A stretch of 64,000 bases of DNA from Pseudoalteromonas flavipulchra NCIMB 2033 = ATCC BAA-314. GTDB lineage: Bacteria; Pseudomonadota; Gammaproteobacteria; Enterobacterales; Alteromonadaceae. The number at the start of each line of letters is the position of its first letter. Within the stretch, counting starts at the first letter, position 1. The notes beneath the pieces were generated by a model. The model was not told the DNA's origin. It worked only from the letters and a program-made list of their open reading frames with translations, and did not search any database. The DNA lies in contig JWIH01000011.1 in the NCBI GenBank assembly GCA_000814665.1, positions 124,001-188,000 of the forward strand, written 5' to 3'. A program made the position numbers and the translations under genes. Shown in pieces: positions 1 through 10,896 of this stretch.

Positions 1-1
1 A

Positions 2-481
2 AAAAAAGCCTTTAACGATCGTTTAAAAGTGATTAGTAGCAACTTTAAACTTAAAGTTGCTGAATTCGTTGAAGCGAAGATTTTAAGGCCAAAATACGCA
101 CCGCAGATCAATGCAATTGTTGGCAACTTTTTTGTTGTTCAAGCGCACTCGGAAGAGAACTTGGCGCAACTGGAAAAAGTGTCTGAGTTATTTATCTATT
201 CAGTGACAAACGAGCTCAATAAGTGTCGCTCAAATGGCAATATGGATTTGCTTGCTGAGCAATTACAATATTTTGTTGCTGAATTACCCACTGCGGGCAT
301 TGCCTATAATCGTGACTTCTATCGCGAGATGCTTCCAGCTCTCATTGCACGCATTCAAACACCTGATACACCAGCAATACAGCAAGATGAAGATGTGCTG
401 GATTCGCAAGAGCTAGGTGATTCAGAGCCATCCAACCAACAAATGCAAGCAGCCTTAGTAAAAGAGCACGCCATCGGTTAA
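2..481 (+). CDS. Hypothetical protein, 3' part (5' end outside window)
   Basis: The reading frame is open right to the left edge of the window. A GTG at 29 could start it, but no Shine-Dalgarno sequence precedes it and the upstream codons read as ordinary protein, so I treat it as the C-terminal part of a longer gene. The visible part is about 159 residues, mostly amphipathic helix, with an acidic and Gln-rich tail (near the TPAIQQDEDVLD stretch). I recognise no domain. It lies 87 bp upstream of recN on the same strand, but recN has its own SOS-controlled promoter region, so co-transcription is doubtful. Confidence 0.6.
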   Translation, partial: KKAFNDRLKVISSNFKLKVAEFVEAKILRPKYAPQINAIVGNFFVVQAHSEENLAQLEKVSELFIYSVTNELNKCRSNGNMDLLAEQLQYFVAELPTAGIAYNRDFYREMLPALIARIQTPDTPAIQQDEDVLDSQELGDSEPSNQQMQAALVKEHAIG

Positions 482-534
482 TCTTGCTATTATTTTTAGT
501 AAAATTTTTTGATTTGAGTTGCTAAACAATAAAA

Positions 535-554
535 TACTGTATAAATTAACAGTA
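535..554 (+). promoter_or_regulatory. LexA (SOS) box 1 of recN
   Basis: TACTGTATAAATTAACAGTA matches the gammaproteobacterial LexA consensus (CTGT-N8-ACAG with flanking TA). It lies 23-42 bases upstream of the recN ATG. E. coli recN is a strongly SOS-induced gene with several LexA boxes. Confidence 0.92.
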
Positions 555-559
555 ATTCT

Positions 560-575
560 CTGTTAGGGTGTACAG
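560..575 (+). promoter_or_regulatory. LexA (SOS) box 2 of recN
   Basis: CTGT-N8-ACAG (CTGTTAGGGTGTACAG) lies 23 bp downstream of the first box, centre to centre. It overlaps the ribosome-binding region (TTAGGG) and ends one base before the recN start codon, so bound LexA would cover the translation start region. Confidence 0.75.
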
Positions 576-576
576 T

Positions 577-2253
577 ATGCTTTTAGCTTTAAATGTTCAA
601 AATTTTGCTATTGTTAGTGCGCTAAATATTGACTGGCATTGCGGCATGACCGCAATTACAGGTGAAACAGGCGCGGGTAAGTCCATTGCAATTGATGCGC
701 TTTCTTTATGTCTCGGTGAGCGTGCTGATCCTTCTGCTATTCGTCCAGGCACCGACAAAGCGGATATCTCTGCTCAGTTTGATGTTTCAAACCTCCCTGC
801 TGCCAAACGCTTTCTAACGGAGCATATGCTAGATAACGAAGAGAATGAATGTATCCTTCGTCGTGTTATTAGTAAAAGTGGGCGTAGTAAAAGCTACATC
901 AATGGCTCCCCTGTTACTGCTGGCCAACAAAAGGAGCTTGGGCAACACCTTATTGCTATTCATGGGCAACACGCCCATCAGCTACTGCTAAAACCAGAAT
1001 ATCAACTGCACTTGCTTGATGCTTACGCAAACCACACGACTTTGTTACAAGCAGTTAAGGGCCAATATAATCACTACCATAAGCTGCAAAAAGAATATGC
1101 CGAACTACAAAAGTCACAACAGGCACAAGCCGCAAAAAAACAACTTCTTGAGTACCAAGTAGCGGAGCTTGACGAGTTTGCCCTACAAGAAGGCGAATAT
1201 GAAGATATTGAGAGCGAACATTCGCGCCTAAGCCATAGCCAAACCATTTTAGAACAATGCCACCGTGAGCTCTCTCGCCTTTATGAAAATGACGAGCAGA
1301 CTGTGTTATCGCAACTACAACAAAGTGCACAAGTGTTCTCTGAACTCACCAGTTTTGACAAAACTCTTGAGAATATTGCGCAAGTGCTTGAAGAAGCTGC
1401 AGTACAAGTGGAAGAAGCAAGTAGAGAGATCCGCAGTTATTCCGATTCAGTCGAACAAGATCCAATGAGACTACAAGAGCTAGAAGATAGACTCTCTCAA
1501 GCTCTGGATTTAGCTAGAAAGCATCAAGTTCAACCTGAATTGCTATATCAGCACCATCAAGCACTGCAACACGAGCTTGAGTCTATTAGCTCTGATTCTG
1601 CACGATTGGATGCACTAGAAGAAGAAATTGCTGAAGCCATCAACGCCTATAATCAAGCGGCGCTTGGATTAAGTCAAAGCCGCCAGCAAGCCAGTGCATC
1701 TCTTAACGAGCGTATTTCTGCAAGTATGAAAGAGCTTGCGATGGGTGATGGTCAATTTGAGATCCAGTTAACGCCTAATCTTGGCGCAAAACCGAGCCCT
1801 TTTGGGTATGACCACATTGAATTTTACGTCTCGACTAACCCAGGACAACCTTTACAGCCTATGGGTAAAGTTGCCTCGGGTGGTGAGCTATCTCGGATAA
1901 GCTTAGCCATTCAAGTGATTATCGCAACACGTGTTACGACACCCACTTTGATTTTCGATGAAGTTGATGTGGGGATCTCAGGTCCAACGGCTGCAACCGT
2001 AGGTAAATTGCTACGCCAACTTGGTCAGTCCACGCAAGTTATTTGTGTTACCCACTTACCGCAAGTGGCATGCAGTGGTCACAACCAGTTCTTTGTCGCA
2101 AAACGGGTAGAACATGGTGAAACCTTTACCAAAATGACCCCAATGGCACAAAGCCAACGCATTGATGAAATAGCAAGGTTAATTGGTGGGGATAAAATAA
2201 GTGACACGACAAGAGCGAGTGCAAAGGAATTATTACAAGTGCAAAGTGCGTAA
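577..2253 (+). CDS. recN: DNA repair protein RecN
   Basis: RecN is an SMC-like ATPase for double-strand-break repair, acting on DNA ends in the cytoplasm with RecA. The protein has the N-terminal SMC head (LNVQNFAIV, Walker A GETGAGKS near residue 30), a long central coiled coil (about residues 150-360, rich in Q, E and A) and the C-terminal head with the ABC signature (ASGGELSRI), Walker B (LIFDEVDVGISG) and the VTHLPQVA segment. About 558 residues is the usual family length. I prefer ATG 577 over GTG 568 because it aligns with E. coli RecN (MLAQLTISNFAIV) and because the second LexA box would otherwise overlap the coding start. It is monocistronic and SOS-regulated, judging from two upstream LexA boxes. 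Confidence 0.97.
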   Translation: MLLALNVQNFAIVSALNIDWHCGMTAITGETGAGKSIAIDALSLCLGERADPSAIRPGTDKADISAQFDVSNLPAAKRFLTEHMLDNEENECILRRVISKSGRSKSYINGSPVTAGQQKELGQHLIAIHGQHAHQLLLKPEYQLHLLDAYANHTTLLQAVKGQYNHYHKLQKEYAELQKSQQAQAAKKQLLEYQVAELDEFALQEGEYEDIESEHSRLSHSQTILEQCHRELSRLYENDEQTVLSQLQQSAQVFSELTSFDKTLENIAQVLEEAAVQVEEASREIRSYSDSVEQDPMRLQELEDRLSQALDLARKHQVQPELLYQHHQALQHELESISSDSARLDALEEEIAEAINAYNQAALGLSQSRQQASASLNERISASMKELAMGDGQFEIQLTPNLGAKPSPFGYDHIEFYVSTNPGQPLQPMGKVASGGELSRISLAIQVIIATRVTTPTLIFDEVDVGISGPTAATVGKLLRQLGQSTQVICVTHLPQVACSGHNQFFVAKRVEHGETFTKMTPMAQSQRIDEIARLIGGDKISDTTRASAKELLQVQSA

Positions 2254-2280
2254 AACATTGAGTACCTGTCATCAGTCCTG

Positions 2281-2319
2281 ACAGGCTATGTTTGTAGGCA
2301 ACCCATAAACATAGCCTGT
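2281..2319. terminator. Long hairpin between convergent recN and MBL gene
   Basis: ACAGGCTATGTTT (2281-2293) pairs perfectly with AAACATAGCCTGT (2307-2319) around a 13-base loop. There is no clear T-run on either strand, so it may be a bidirectional or Rho-assisted terminator, or a 3'-end stabiliser. Confidence 0.5.
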
Positions 2320-2358
2320 TAGCAAATACGAAAGGCAATTTTATGTGATGTAACATGA

Positions 2359-3108
2359 TTAACGGTAAACGTAGTTATGCCACTCTGTATGTAAAAACTC
2401 CGCCGTACATCCAGCCAAGGCGTTTTCAAGACTCAATGGTGACTCGCTTTGGGCTATCGCCTCTAAATAACTTTGCCTTTGAGATATTGCGGTTAAAATC
2501 GGTTCCGTACCAGAAATTGGATTACCATGAGAGAGCAGTAAAGTGAGACCGGCATACTTTTTTAATTTTTCTAGGGAATTAAAATGTGCTCGAGCTCCAC
2601 TAATATGGACCGCAGGCAGAAGCGTCTCTCCCTCGTTTGATGTCATGATATCATCAGCTACATGAATATATTTATCGTTAATGATGGTGTATAAACCACA
2701 TTCTACATGTCCAGTAATCAACTCAAATTTAAGCTCGAACTCACCGAAATGTAGCACAGAGTTTTCATGCAGCTCATTAAGCCCCTCAAAATAGTGATGC
2801 TTCTCTTTAGCAGTATACTTATCTAATGTGTTTTTATAATGATGATTTCCAAACAGTTTTGGTCCTGCAAGCGCTGGCAACCCAGAGATATGATCCGGAT
2901 GAAAGTGTGAAAATAAAACTTGTATTATGGTGATATCGAGACTGTTTAGATCTTCGCGAACAGCTTGTCCATGCACTTCAAAGCCAGTGTCAAGCAGCAT
3001 GGCGGTGTTGTTGTGAATAAATGCATAGATATTGTAGCCAACATGATCCCCAGCAAAAGGAGGAAATTGATAGAGATATAAATTCGTCGTTATTTTGATT
3101 TTGTGCAT
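2359..3108 (-). CDS. MBL-fold metallohydrolase
   Basis: This 249-residue protein belongs to the metallo-beta-lactamase fold superfamily. The metal-binding HxHxDH motif is present (SHFHPDH, about residues 87-93). A later His (GHVECG), an Asp (HVADD) and a further His near SHGNP supply the remaining ligands. The substrate cannot be told from sequence; relatives include glyoxalase II-like hydrolases and lactonases. There is no signal peptide, so it is probably cytoplasmic. It stands alone between recN (convergent) and the DUF1801 gene, 159 bp away on the same strand. Confidence 0.85.
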   Translation of the reverse strand: MHKIKITTNLYLYQFPPFAGDHVGYNIYAFIHNNTAMLLDTGFEVHGQAVREDLNSLDITIIQVLFSHFHPDHISGLPALAGPKLFGNHHYKNTLDKYTAKEKHHYFEGLNELHENSVLHFGEFELKFELITGHVECGLYTIINDKYIHVADDIMTSNEGETLLPAVHISGARAHFNSLEKLKKYAGLTLLLSHGNPISGTEPILTAISQRQSYLEAIAQSESPLSLENALAGCTAEFLHTEWHNYVYR

Positions 3109-3267
3109 TCTTTATTTTTCATTCCTTTTTATTTTTCTTTTATCGAGCTTAATACGAACGTCACAAGGACGCCACATCGAAACCCAGAAGCTTTGCAACC
3201 AAACTTTGAGCCAACTTTACCCAAAGCGGTTTCATGAATGCTACATTAAATCAGACCGTTTTGCGTT

Positions 3268-3663
3268 TTATTTTTCAAGGTTGAATTGAATCGCTGCGCG
3301 GATCAATGCACAGAAATGGGCTTCATTGATGGTGTCCTGCTGTTTTATATCAATCGCCCGTCGAGTGTTACCGGCAAATCCTGTATTGAATAACTGATGC
3401 TCATCTTCAAATTTTGCACCGTATGCAAAGGTAAGTTTGACCTTATCTTTGTATACTTCGCCAGTGCAGATCATGCCAGCTTTTGACCATACGGGCACTC
3501 CTGTTGGGTTGCTTGGCTTACGCCATTTGATATCTTCCTCTACATCTTTATCAACACTTAGGATCAGACTTCTGATCTGCTGCAATACCGCCGCACGCCA
3601 ATCGTTTACACTCGCTATCTTTGCAGTGACCGCATCAGCGCCTGAGTTTATCGTTTCATTCAT
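3268..3663 (-). CDS. DUF1801 domain-containing protein
   Basis: This 131-residue protein has the DUF1801/YdhG-like fold. The recognisable pattern is the DIKWRKPSNPTGVPVWSKAGMICTG core followed by KDKVKLTFAYGAKF and a C-terminal helix with DTINEAHFCALIRAAI. The family is small, cytoplasmic and of unknown biochemical role; some members resemble the CyaY/YjbR fold. The ATG is preceded by an AAGGA-type ribosome site on the minus strand. No neighbour suggests a function. Confidence 0.8.
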   Translation of the reverse strand: MNETINSGADAVTAKIASVNDWRAAVLQQIRSLILSVDKDVEEDIKWRKPSNPTGVPVWSKAGMICTGEVYKDKVKLTFAYGAKFEDEHQLFNTGFAGNTRRAIDIKQQDTINEAHFCALIRAAIQFNLEK

Positions 3664-3710
3664 GATCTTTCCTTAATATTATTGATAAATACATGTTAAG
3701 TGAAATTAAG

Positions 3711-3950
3711 TTAGCGGCTAACAAGGGTCTGTTGACCTTTGCTGTTTGATTTTTGTTCTTCTGAGTGCGTTTTGGTCGCGACGCTCGACTTGCCGCCTAG
3801 TAATCTAGGTAAAAGTTGAGCAACAATGAACAAAGCACACTCAGGTGAACCCAAAGGGCAGCGCTTAATTGGCATTTCTACTGTGTTCTCGCCTGACTCA
3901 CATAGAACAACTATGCTACGCAGACTCTGCCTTGTATAAACACCAATCAA
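3711..3950. repeat. Probable interspersed repeat with spurious ORF
   Basis: The stretch between the DUF1801 gene and gltD reads as a 79-codon frame on the minus strand, but its composition (CPLGSPECAL, LLPRLLGGKSSVATKTHSEEQ) looks like translated repeat DNA rather than a folded protein. It contains a small hairpin, CCTAG-taat-CTAGG. From memory, near-identical text recurs in Pseudoalteromonas genomes as a multi-copy intergenic repeat; that is recollection, not something visible here. No second copy occurs in this window. Confidence 0.4.
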
Positions 3951-4001
3951 ACTGCTGCAAAAACAAACTTAAAAGATAAACAGTCCCTACGCAAAATTCA
4001 A

Positions 4002-4038
4002 ATAAAAAACCCCAGCTACAACGAATGTAGTTGGGGTT
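4002..4038 (-). terminator. Rho-independent terminator of gltBD
   Basis: Read on the minus strand, AACCCCAACTACA and TGTAGCTGGGGTT form a 13-position stem with one G-T pair around a 5-base loop, followed directly by a run of Ts. It lies 18 bp past the gltD stop codon. Confidence 0.9.
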
Positions 4039-4055
4039 TGTGAACGACAAAAGCG

Positions 4056-5480
<1,425 letters not shown>

Positions 5481-8400
5481 CTACTGCGCCTGAATTCTTA
5501 GCTCAGCGCTACTACGCGCTCGGTGGCCAAGTAAACTGTTTAAATCGCTCGACTTTGGCTTTACCAATTTAAACATTGGCAAATACAACTCAAAGTTAGC
5601 TAAGATCTGCTCAGCTCGAGTTGAGCTTGTTAAATCTAGATGCTCTGCAATCAAACCGCGTAGATGCTCTTGGTGCGATGCCAGCGCTTTGAGGTCTACC
5701 AGCTCGACCAACTCAGGGTTGATCCGCTTATCAAAATCACTTTCTTCATCAAGTACATAGGCAAAACCACCGGTCATGCCTGCGCCAAAGTTAACGCCAA
5801 CTTGACCAAGCACACACACTACGCCTCCCGTCATGTATTCGCAGCCATTATCACCAAGCCCTTCAACAACCGCTTGTACACCCGAGTTACGTACGGCAAA
5901 ACGCTCGCCAGCTCGACCTGCCGCAAACAACTTGCCGCCGGTCGCGCCATATAAACAGGTGTTACCAATGATAGCCGCCTGATGAGAGGCAAAGCTTGAG
6001 CCGACAGGAGGACGCACGACTAGCTTTCCACCAGCCATCCCTTTACCAACATAATCGTTAGCATCACCGACTAATGTCATTTCAAGGCCACCAGCGTTCC
6101 ACACCCCAAAAGATTGCCCTGCTGTACCATGTAACTCAAGTGCGATTGGGTCTGCTGCCATACCTTGGTTACCATGCTTGCTCGCGATATAACCAGACAA
6201 CATTGCACCGATAGAGCGATCCGTATTGGATATACGGCTCACCAGCGAGATACCGGTCATTTCGTCGATTGCCGTCTTCGCTTTCGCAAGTAAGCTTTCG
6301 TTCAACGCACCACTGTAATGTGACGGATTAGTATGGGTGCAATACAGCGCTTCATTTGACGGATTGTTCGGCTTCGCTAGAAGCGGACTTAAGTCGAGCT
6401 TTTTCTGCTTCGCAGTATTACCTTCAATGGCTTCAAGTAAATCCGTTCTACCAATCAAATCGGTGAGTTTTGTGACTCCCAAAGCCGCCATCAGTTCACG
6501 AGCCTCTTGTGCAATAAACTTAAAGTAGTTCATCGCCATTTCTGGCAATCCGTGATAATGCTTTTGACGCAACGTATCATCTTGCGTAGCAACACCGGTT
6601 GCACAGTTATTAAGGTGACAGATCCGCAGGTACTTACAGCCAAGCGCTACCATAGGGCCGGTACCAAAACCAAAGCTCTCAGCACCCAAAATTGCTGCTT
6701 TAATAATGTCTAATCCGGTTTTTAAGCCGCCATCTGTTTGCAACCTAATGCGGTGGCGTAGACCATTTTCAACCAGCGCCTGTTGCGTTTCAGCAAGGCC
6801 AAGCTCCCATGGGCTACCTGCATACTTTACCGATGTCAGCGGACTCGCCCCAGTACCACCGTCATAACCGGCAATGGTAATGAGATCGGCATACGCTTTA
6901 GCAACACCAGTCGCAATCGTGCCGACACCTGGTTCTGAAACCAGTTTGACCGAGATCATCGCTTCAGGGTTGACCTGTTTGAGGTCAAAAATAAGCTGGG
7001 CTAAGTCTTCAATCGAATAAATATCGTGATGCGGCGGCGGCGAAATCAAAGTAACACCAGGAACCGAATAGCGTAACTTCGCGATATAAGGGGTGACTTT
7101 TTCACCCGGCAGCTGACCACCCTCGCCCGGCTTTGCCCCTTGCGCAACTTTGATTTGAATAACGTCAGCTGAACGTAAATAGTGTGGTGTCACACCGAAT
7201 CGGCCAGAAGCAACTTGCTTAATACGCGAATTCTTTTCTGTACCAAAACGTAGCTTATCCTCACCACCCTCACCAGAGTTAGAGCAACCGCCGAGGCGAT
7301 TCATCGCAATCGCTAACGCTTCGTGTGCCTCTGGTGATAAGGCCCCGATACTCATCGCTGCCGAGTCAAAACGTTTGTATAGCTCAGTCGCAGGCTCAAC
7401 GTCGTTGATGTCGATTGCTTGTTGCGCCGTATTAAGCTTGAGCATGTCTCGCAAATTCGTAATTGGACGGTTATTTACCAGCTCCGCATATTTAACGTAG
7501 TCTTGATAGTTACCCGAACGAACTGCGGTCTGCAAAGTTTGCACGACATCAGGGTTATACGCATGATATTCACCACCATGCACATACTTTAATAATCCAC
7601 CGTGTGATAGTAGTTTACGCTTGCTAAATGCCAATTTATTGAGTTGTTGTTGCTCCAATGCAAAGTCGTCAAAACACGCACCTTTAATACGGTTTGCAAC
7701 TCCTTTGAAGCACAGTTCAACCACCTCATCGGATAAACCGACGGCTTCAAACAACATCGAACAACGATAGGAAGCAATGGTGCTGATCCCCATCTTCGAC
7801 ATGATCTTGTATAAACCTTTGTTAATCGCGCCGCGATAAGACAGAGTCACCTCGCGGTAAGACTTTTTAATGATCTTCTTATCACACATTGCAACAAGGG
7901 TTTCGTAGGCTAGATAAGGATAAATCGCTGTTGCGCCAAAACCTAACAGAACAGCAAACTGGTGCGGATCTCTTACGCTACCTGTTTCAACCAAAATATT
8001 GGTATCGCAACGCAGGTTGCCATCCACCAGTCGCCTTTGTACCGCCCCCACGGCCATTGCCGCTGGGATAACTTGCTTGCCTGCAGCAATTTCTCGGTCA
8101 CTGAGCACTAACATCACGCACCCAGAACTTGCTTTTGCAACGGCTTCATCACAAATGCGCTTGATTGCATCTTGCAATGACTCTTCAATCTCGTAAATCA
8201 ATGAAATTTTACACGCACAGTAATGGTCATCATCGGCGGTTAATAGCTGCTGCATATCAGAATAAGTCAGTACCGGCGAGGCAAACTGTAAACGTTTAGC
8301 ATGACCTGTGGTTTCGTTGAAAACGTTTTGCTCACGACCAATACAAGTCGCCAGTGACATTACATGATTTTCCCGTAACGGATCGATTGGCGGGTTCGTG

Positions 8401-9938
8401 ACTTGAGCAAACTTCTGGCGGAAGTAGTCAAATATTGAGCGGTGTCCTTCAGATAGCACTGCAAATGGCGTATCGTCACCCATTGAACCAGTTGCTTCTT
8501 GGCCATTTTCACCCATCACGCGAATAACTTGGTCGAGCTCTTCGTTGGTATAACCAAACTGCTTCTGATAGGTCAACAAGGTTTCATCGTCAAGATCGCG
8601 CTTGCCAGCCGCTTTTTCATCTAGTGCTTCAAATGGCGTTAAACGCTTAACGTTTTGCTCAAGCCAAGTTTTGTATGGATGTCTGGATTTCAAATCTTGA
8701 TCGATTTCATCGGACTGCCAAATCTTGCCATGTAAAGTATCAACCACCAGTAATTCACCGGGACCCACGCGACCTTTTTCAATAACTTCATCTGGCGCGT
8801 AATCCCAAATGCCCACTTCCGAGGCAAGCGTAATAAAGCCGTCTTGTGTGATCACATAACGGGCAGGACGAAGACCATTGCGGTCCAAATTACAGGCAGC
8901 AAAGCGCCCATCAGACATCACGATGCCAGCTGGTCCATCCCACGGTTCCATATGCATGGAGTTAAAGTCATAGAATGCGCGTAAGTCTTCATCCATGGCA
9001 CGATTTTTCTGCCATGCAGGTGGTACTAACATACGCATAGCGCGGAATAAGTCCATGCCACCAGCTAGAAATAGCTCTAGCATGTTATCTAAACTAGACG
9101 AGTCAGAACCCGTTTCATTGACAAACGGAGCCGCATTTTGCAAGTCTGGTAATAACGGTGACGCGAACTTGTAAGCGCGCGCTCTCGCCCACTGACGGTT
9201 ACCTTCAATAGTATTGATTTCACCATTGTGAGCTAAATAGCGGAACGGCTGCGCCAACGGCCATCGAGGCTGTGTATTGGTTGAAAAGCGTTGATGGAAT
9301 ACACAAATCGCACTGGTCATCCGCATATCAGCAAGATCCGTATAAAAATTCGGTAGATCCGCCGGCATCATTAAGCCTTTGTAGATAGTCACTAAACCGG
9401 ACAAACTACAAATATAAAACTGCTCATCTTGCTCTAAACGCTTTTCAATGCGTCGTCTTGCTATATATAGACGACGCTCTAAATCTTTAGGACGCCACCC
9501 TTCAGGAGCACCGACAAAAACCTGTTTAAACTGCGGTAATTGTGCTTTAGCGATAGGACCCAACATAGATGGATCGGTGGGTACTTCACGCCAACCAATG
9601 AGCGTCAATGTTTCTTTTTCTAATTCTTCACTGATCACTTTCTCAGCCGCAGCTGCAAGCTCATGGTCCTGATTTAAAAATAGCATACCTACCGCATAGT
9701 TTTTGCCTACATGCCAATCGTTTTCAGCTGCGACGGCACGGAAAAAACTATCCGGCTTTTGTAATAACAGTCCGCAACCATCACCGGTTTTGCCATCTGC
9801 AGAAATACCACCTCGGTGCTGCATGCGGTCCAAACCTGTGATTGCTGTACGGATCAGTTTGTGACTCGGCTGACCGCTTACATGCGCAATCAAGCCAAAT
9901 CCACAGTTATCTTTTTCTAATTTTGAGTCGTATAACAT
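5481..9938 (-). CDS. gltB: Glutamate synthase (NADPH) large subunit
   Basis: GltB, 1485 residues, is full length for the family. It begins with an 11-residue propeptide followed by Cys12 (CGFGLIAH), the catalytic N-terminal nucleophile of the class II glutamine amidotransferase domain (to about 410). The central domain follows, then the FMN-binding synthase domain (about 790-1190, with [11 protein letters not shown] and the 3Fe-4S cysteines in [12 protein letters not shown]) and the C-terminal GXGXG beta-helix (about 1240-1430). It assimilates ammonia together with glutamine synthetase. The 613-bp region upstream carries ArgR-like boxes and ACGT palindromes, implying control by arginine or nitrogen and possibly by branched-chain amino acid catabolism. 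Confidence 0.98.
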   Translation of the reverse strand: MLYDSKLEKDNCGFGLIAHVSGQPSHKLIRTAITGLDRMQHRGGISADGKTGDGCGLLLQKPDSFFRAVAAENDWHVGKNYAVGMLFLNQDHELAAAAEKVISEELEKETLTLIGWREVPTDPSMLGPIAKAQLPQFKQVFVGAPEGWRPKDLERRLYIARRRIEKRLEQDEQFYICSLSGLVTIYKGLMMPADLPNFYTDLADMRMTSAICVFHQRFSTNTQPRWPLAQPFRYLAHNGEINTIEGNRQWARARAYKFASPLLPDLQNAAPFVNETGSDSSSLDNMLELFLAGGMDLFRAMRMLVPPAWQKNRAMDEDLRAFYDFNSMHMEPWDGPAGIVMSDGRFAACNLDRNGLRPARYVITQDGFITLASEVGIWDYAPDEVIEKGRVGPGELLVVDTLHGKIWQSDEIDQDLKSRHPYKTWLEQNVKRLTPFEALDEKAAGKRDLDDETLLTYQKQFGYTNEELDQVIRVMGENGQEATGSMGDDTPFAVLSEGHRSIFDYFRQKFAQVTNPPIDPLRENHVMSLATCIGREQNVFNETTGHAKRLQFASPVLTYSDMQQLLTADDDHYCACKISLIYEIEESLQDAIKRICDEAVAKASSGCVMLVLSDREIAAGKQVIPAAMAVGAVQRRLVDGNLRCDTNILVETGSVRDPHQFAVLLGFGATAIYPYLAYETLVAMCDKKIIKKSYREVTLSYRGAINKGLYKIMSKMGISTIASYRCSMLFEAVGLSDEVVELCFKGVANRIKGACFDDFALEQQQLNKLAFSKRKLLSHGGLLKYVHGGEYHAYNPDVVQTLQTAVRSGNYQDYVKYAELVNNRPITNLRDMLKLNTAQQAIDINDVEPATELYKRFDSAAMSIGALSPEAHEALAIAMNRLGGCSNSGEGGEDKLRFGTEKNSRIKQVASGRFGVTPHYLRSADVIQIKVAQGAKPGEGGQLPGEKVTPYIAKLRYSVPGVTLISPPPHHDIYSIEDLAQLIFDLKQVNPEAMISVKLVSEPGVGTIATGVAKAYADLITIAGYDGGTGASPLTSVKYAGSPWELGLAETQQALVENGLRHRIRLQTDGGLKTGLDIIKAAILGAESFGFGTGPMVALGCKYLRICHLNNCATGVATQDDTLRQKHYHGLPEMAMNYFKFIAQEARELMAALGVTKLTDLIGRTDLLEAIEGNTAKQKKLDLSPLLAKPNNPSNEALYCTHTNPSHYSGALNESLLAKAKTAIDEMTGISLVSRISNTDRSIGAMLSGYIASKHGNQGMAADPIALELHGTAGQSFGVWNAGGLEMTLVGDANDYVGKGMAGGKLVVRPPVGSSFASHQAAIIGNTCLYGATGGKLFAAGRAGERFAVRNSGVQAVVEGLGDNGCEYMTGGVVCVLGQVGVNFGAGMTGGFAYVLDEESDFDKRINPELVELVDLKALASHQEHLRGLIAEHLDLTSSTRAEQILANFELYLPMFKLVKPKSSDLNSLLGHRARSSAELRIQAQ

Positions 9939-10039
9939 AGACTCCTCCCCTTGCTACAACGGCCAGCCCATGACGGTACGACGAAATGCTGGCAGATATT
10001 CAAAATTAGCCTTGATTGAAAGTAGAGTCAACACAAATA

Positions 10040-10073
10040 TGAATACATATTCACAAACTTGAATATTTCTCAT
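10040..10073. promoter_or_regulatory. Tandem ArgR-like boxes upstream of gltB
   Basis: TGAATACATATTCA (10040-10053) is a perfect 14-base palindrome matching the ARG-box core TGAATN4ATTCA. A weaker copy, TGAATATTTCTCAT (10060-10073), follows at about 20 bp centre-to-centre, close to the two-helical-turn spacing of natural ARG-box pairs. The pair lies 102-135 bp upstream of the gltB start. E. coli gltBD is also an ArgR target. Confidence 0.65.
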
Positions 10074-10194
10074 TGGTAAGACAAGTTAGCCAAAATCGTA
10101 ATAAATTTGCCACTTTGAAAATAGTGAATATAAATTTGTAAAATGACACCGGTATCACACCAATAAAAATGCAACGAGACATAACCAATAGCAA

Positions 10195-10210
10195 ACGTTT
10201 ACGTAAACGT
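10195..10210. promoter_or_regulatory. ACGTTTACGTAAACGT palindrome (LiuR-like operator)
   Basis: This is a perfect 16-base palindrome. Its 12-base core GTTTACGTAAAC recurs upstream of leucine dehydrogenase at 47874. LiuR, the MerR-type regulator of branched-chain amino acid degradation, has been described with this style of site in Alteromonadales. The assignment to LiuR is inference. Confidence 0.5.
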
Positions 10211-10225
10211 AAATCAAGGTAAAGA

Positions 10226-10239
10226 TGAATAATTATTCA
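10226..10239. promoter_or_regulatory. ArgR-like box, distal
   Basis: TGAATAATTATTCA is a perfect palindrome identical to the ideal ARG-box core. It lies about 290 bp upstream of gltB and has no obvious partner box beside it. Confidence 0.55.
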
Positions 10240-10324
10240 CTTTTTGGATTTTATAGAACTCAATATCGAAGCACGTTCGATTACACTGTTTATATAGGTA
10301 TGCAAAACAGAGAGCGTTTTTAGC

Positions 10325-10340
10325 TTGACGCTAACGTCAA
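10325..10340. promoter_or_regulatory. TTGACG-ctaa-CGTCAA inverted repeat
   Basis: This inverted repeat has two perfect 6-base arms around CTAA. It is a second ACGT-type site in the gltB/grxD gap and similar to a LiuR-type operator. Function is inferred from resemblance only. Confidence 0.35.
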
Positions 10341-10500
10341 CTTGAGTTGATAAAAATAAGCGAGTAGCTCTAAGTTAGATAAACGCGAATAGCGTTAATG
10401 AAAGTGTAGATATCTTAAATTCAATGAACTTGCAGGTTTTCAACCAAACATCAGACAAAAAGACTTGCTAAGAAAAGTAGGTAGGAAGATATTAGAAGAT

Positions 10501-10540
10501 TTTTAAAAAATAAAGCATGGCAGAGTATCGACTCTGCCAT
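10501..10540 (-). terminator. Rho-independent terminator of grxD
   Basis: ATGGCAGAGT (10517-10526) and ACTCTGCCAT (10531-10540) form a perfect 10-bp stem with a 4-base loop. On the minus strand it is followed by a T-rich tail, 12 bp past the grxD stop. Confidence 0.88.
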
Positions 10541-10551
10541 AAGCGGTTAGC

Positions 10552-10896
10552 TTATTCCGCTGCTGCTTCGTCTTTCTTATATTTAGCTGCTGTTTCAGCA
10601 ATAAGAGGTTGAAGCTCACCTTTTTGGAACATCTCAATGATGATGTCACAACCACCGATTAACTCACCTTCTACCCAAAGCTGTGGGAACGTTGGCCAGT
10701 TCGCATAATGCGGTAGTTCAGCACGAATGTCTGGATTTAATAAAATGTCAACATAAGCAAACTGCTCACCACACGCCATCAAAGCCTGAGATGCCTGCGA
10801 AGAGAAACCACAGTTAGGGAGTTTTGGCGACCCTTTCATATATAGGATGATTGGATTTTCTTCGATCTGCTGTTTAATCTTGTCAATAGTTTCCAT
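10552..10896 (-). CDS. grxD: Monothiol glutaredoxin Grx4
   Basis: This 114-residue protein is a CGFS-type monothiol glutaredoxin. The CGFS active site (PNCGFSSQ, residues 29-32), the WPTFPQLWV cis-Pro/glutathione-binding segment and GGCDIIIEM are all present. Such proteins bind a glutathione-coordinated 2Fe-2S cluster and deliver or sense Fe-S clusters with BolA partners in the cytoplasm. It is divergent from sodB and has its own terminator. The shared upstream region carries an IscR-like site, though nearer to sodB. Confidence 0.95.
   Translation of the reverse strand: METIDKIKQQIEENPIILYMKGSPKLPNCGFSSQASQALMACGEQFAYVDILLNPDIRAELPHYANWPTFPQLWVEGELIGGCDIIIEMFQKGELQPLIAETAAKYKKDEAAAE

Larger units (their letters stand above)
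9939..10500. promoter_or_regulatory. gltB upstream regulatory region, no gene
   Basis: This AT-rich stretch holds no credible gene. It contains three ArgR-like boxes and two ACGT-containing palindromes, listed separately, and presumably the gltB promoter. The distal part near grxD shows nothing further that I can interpret. Confidence 0.7.
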
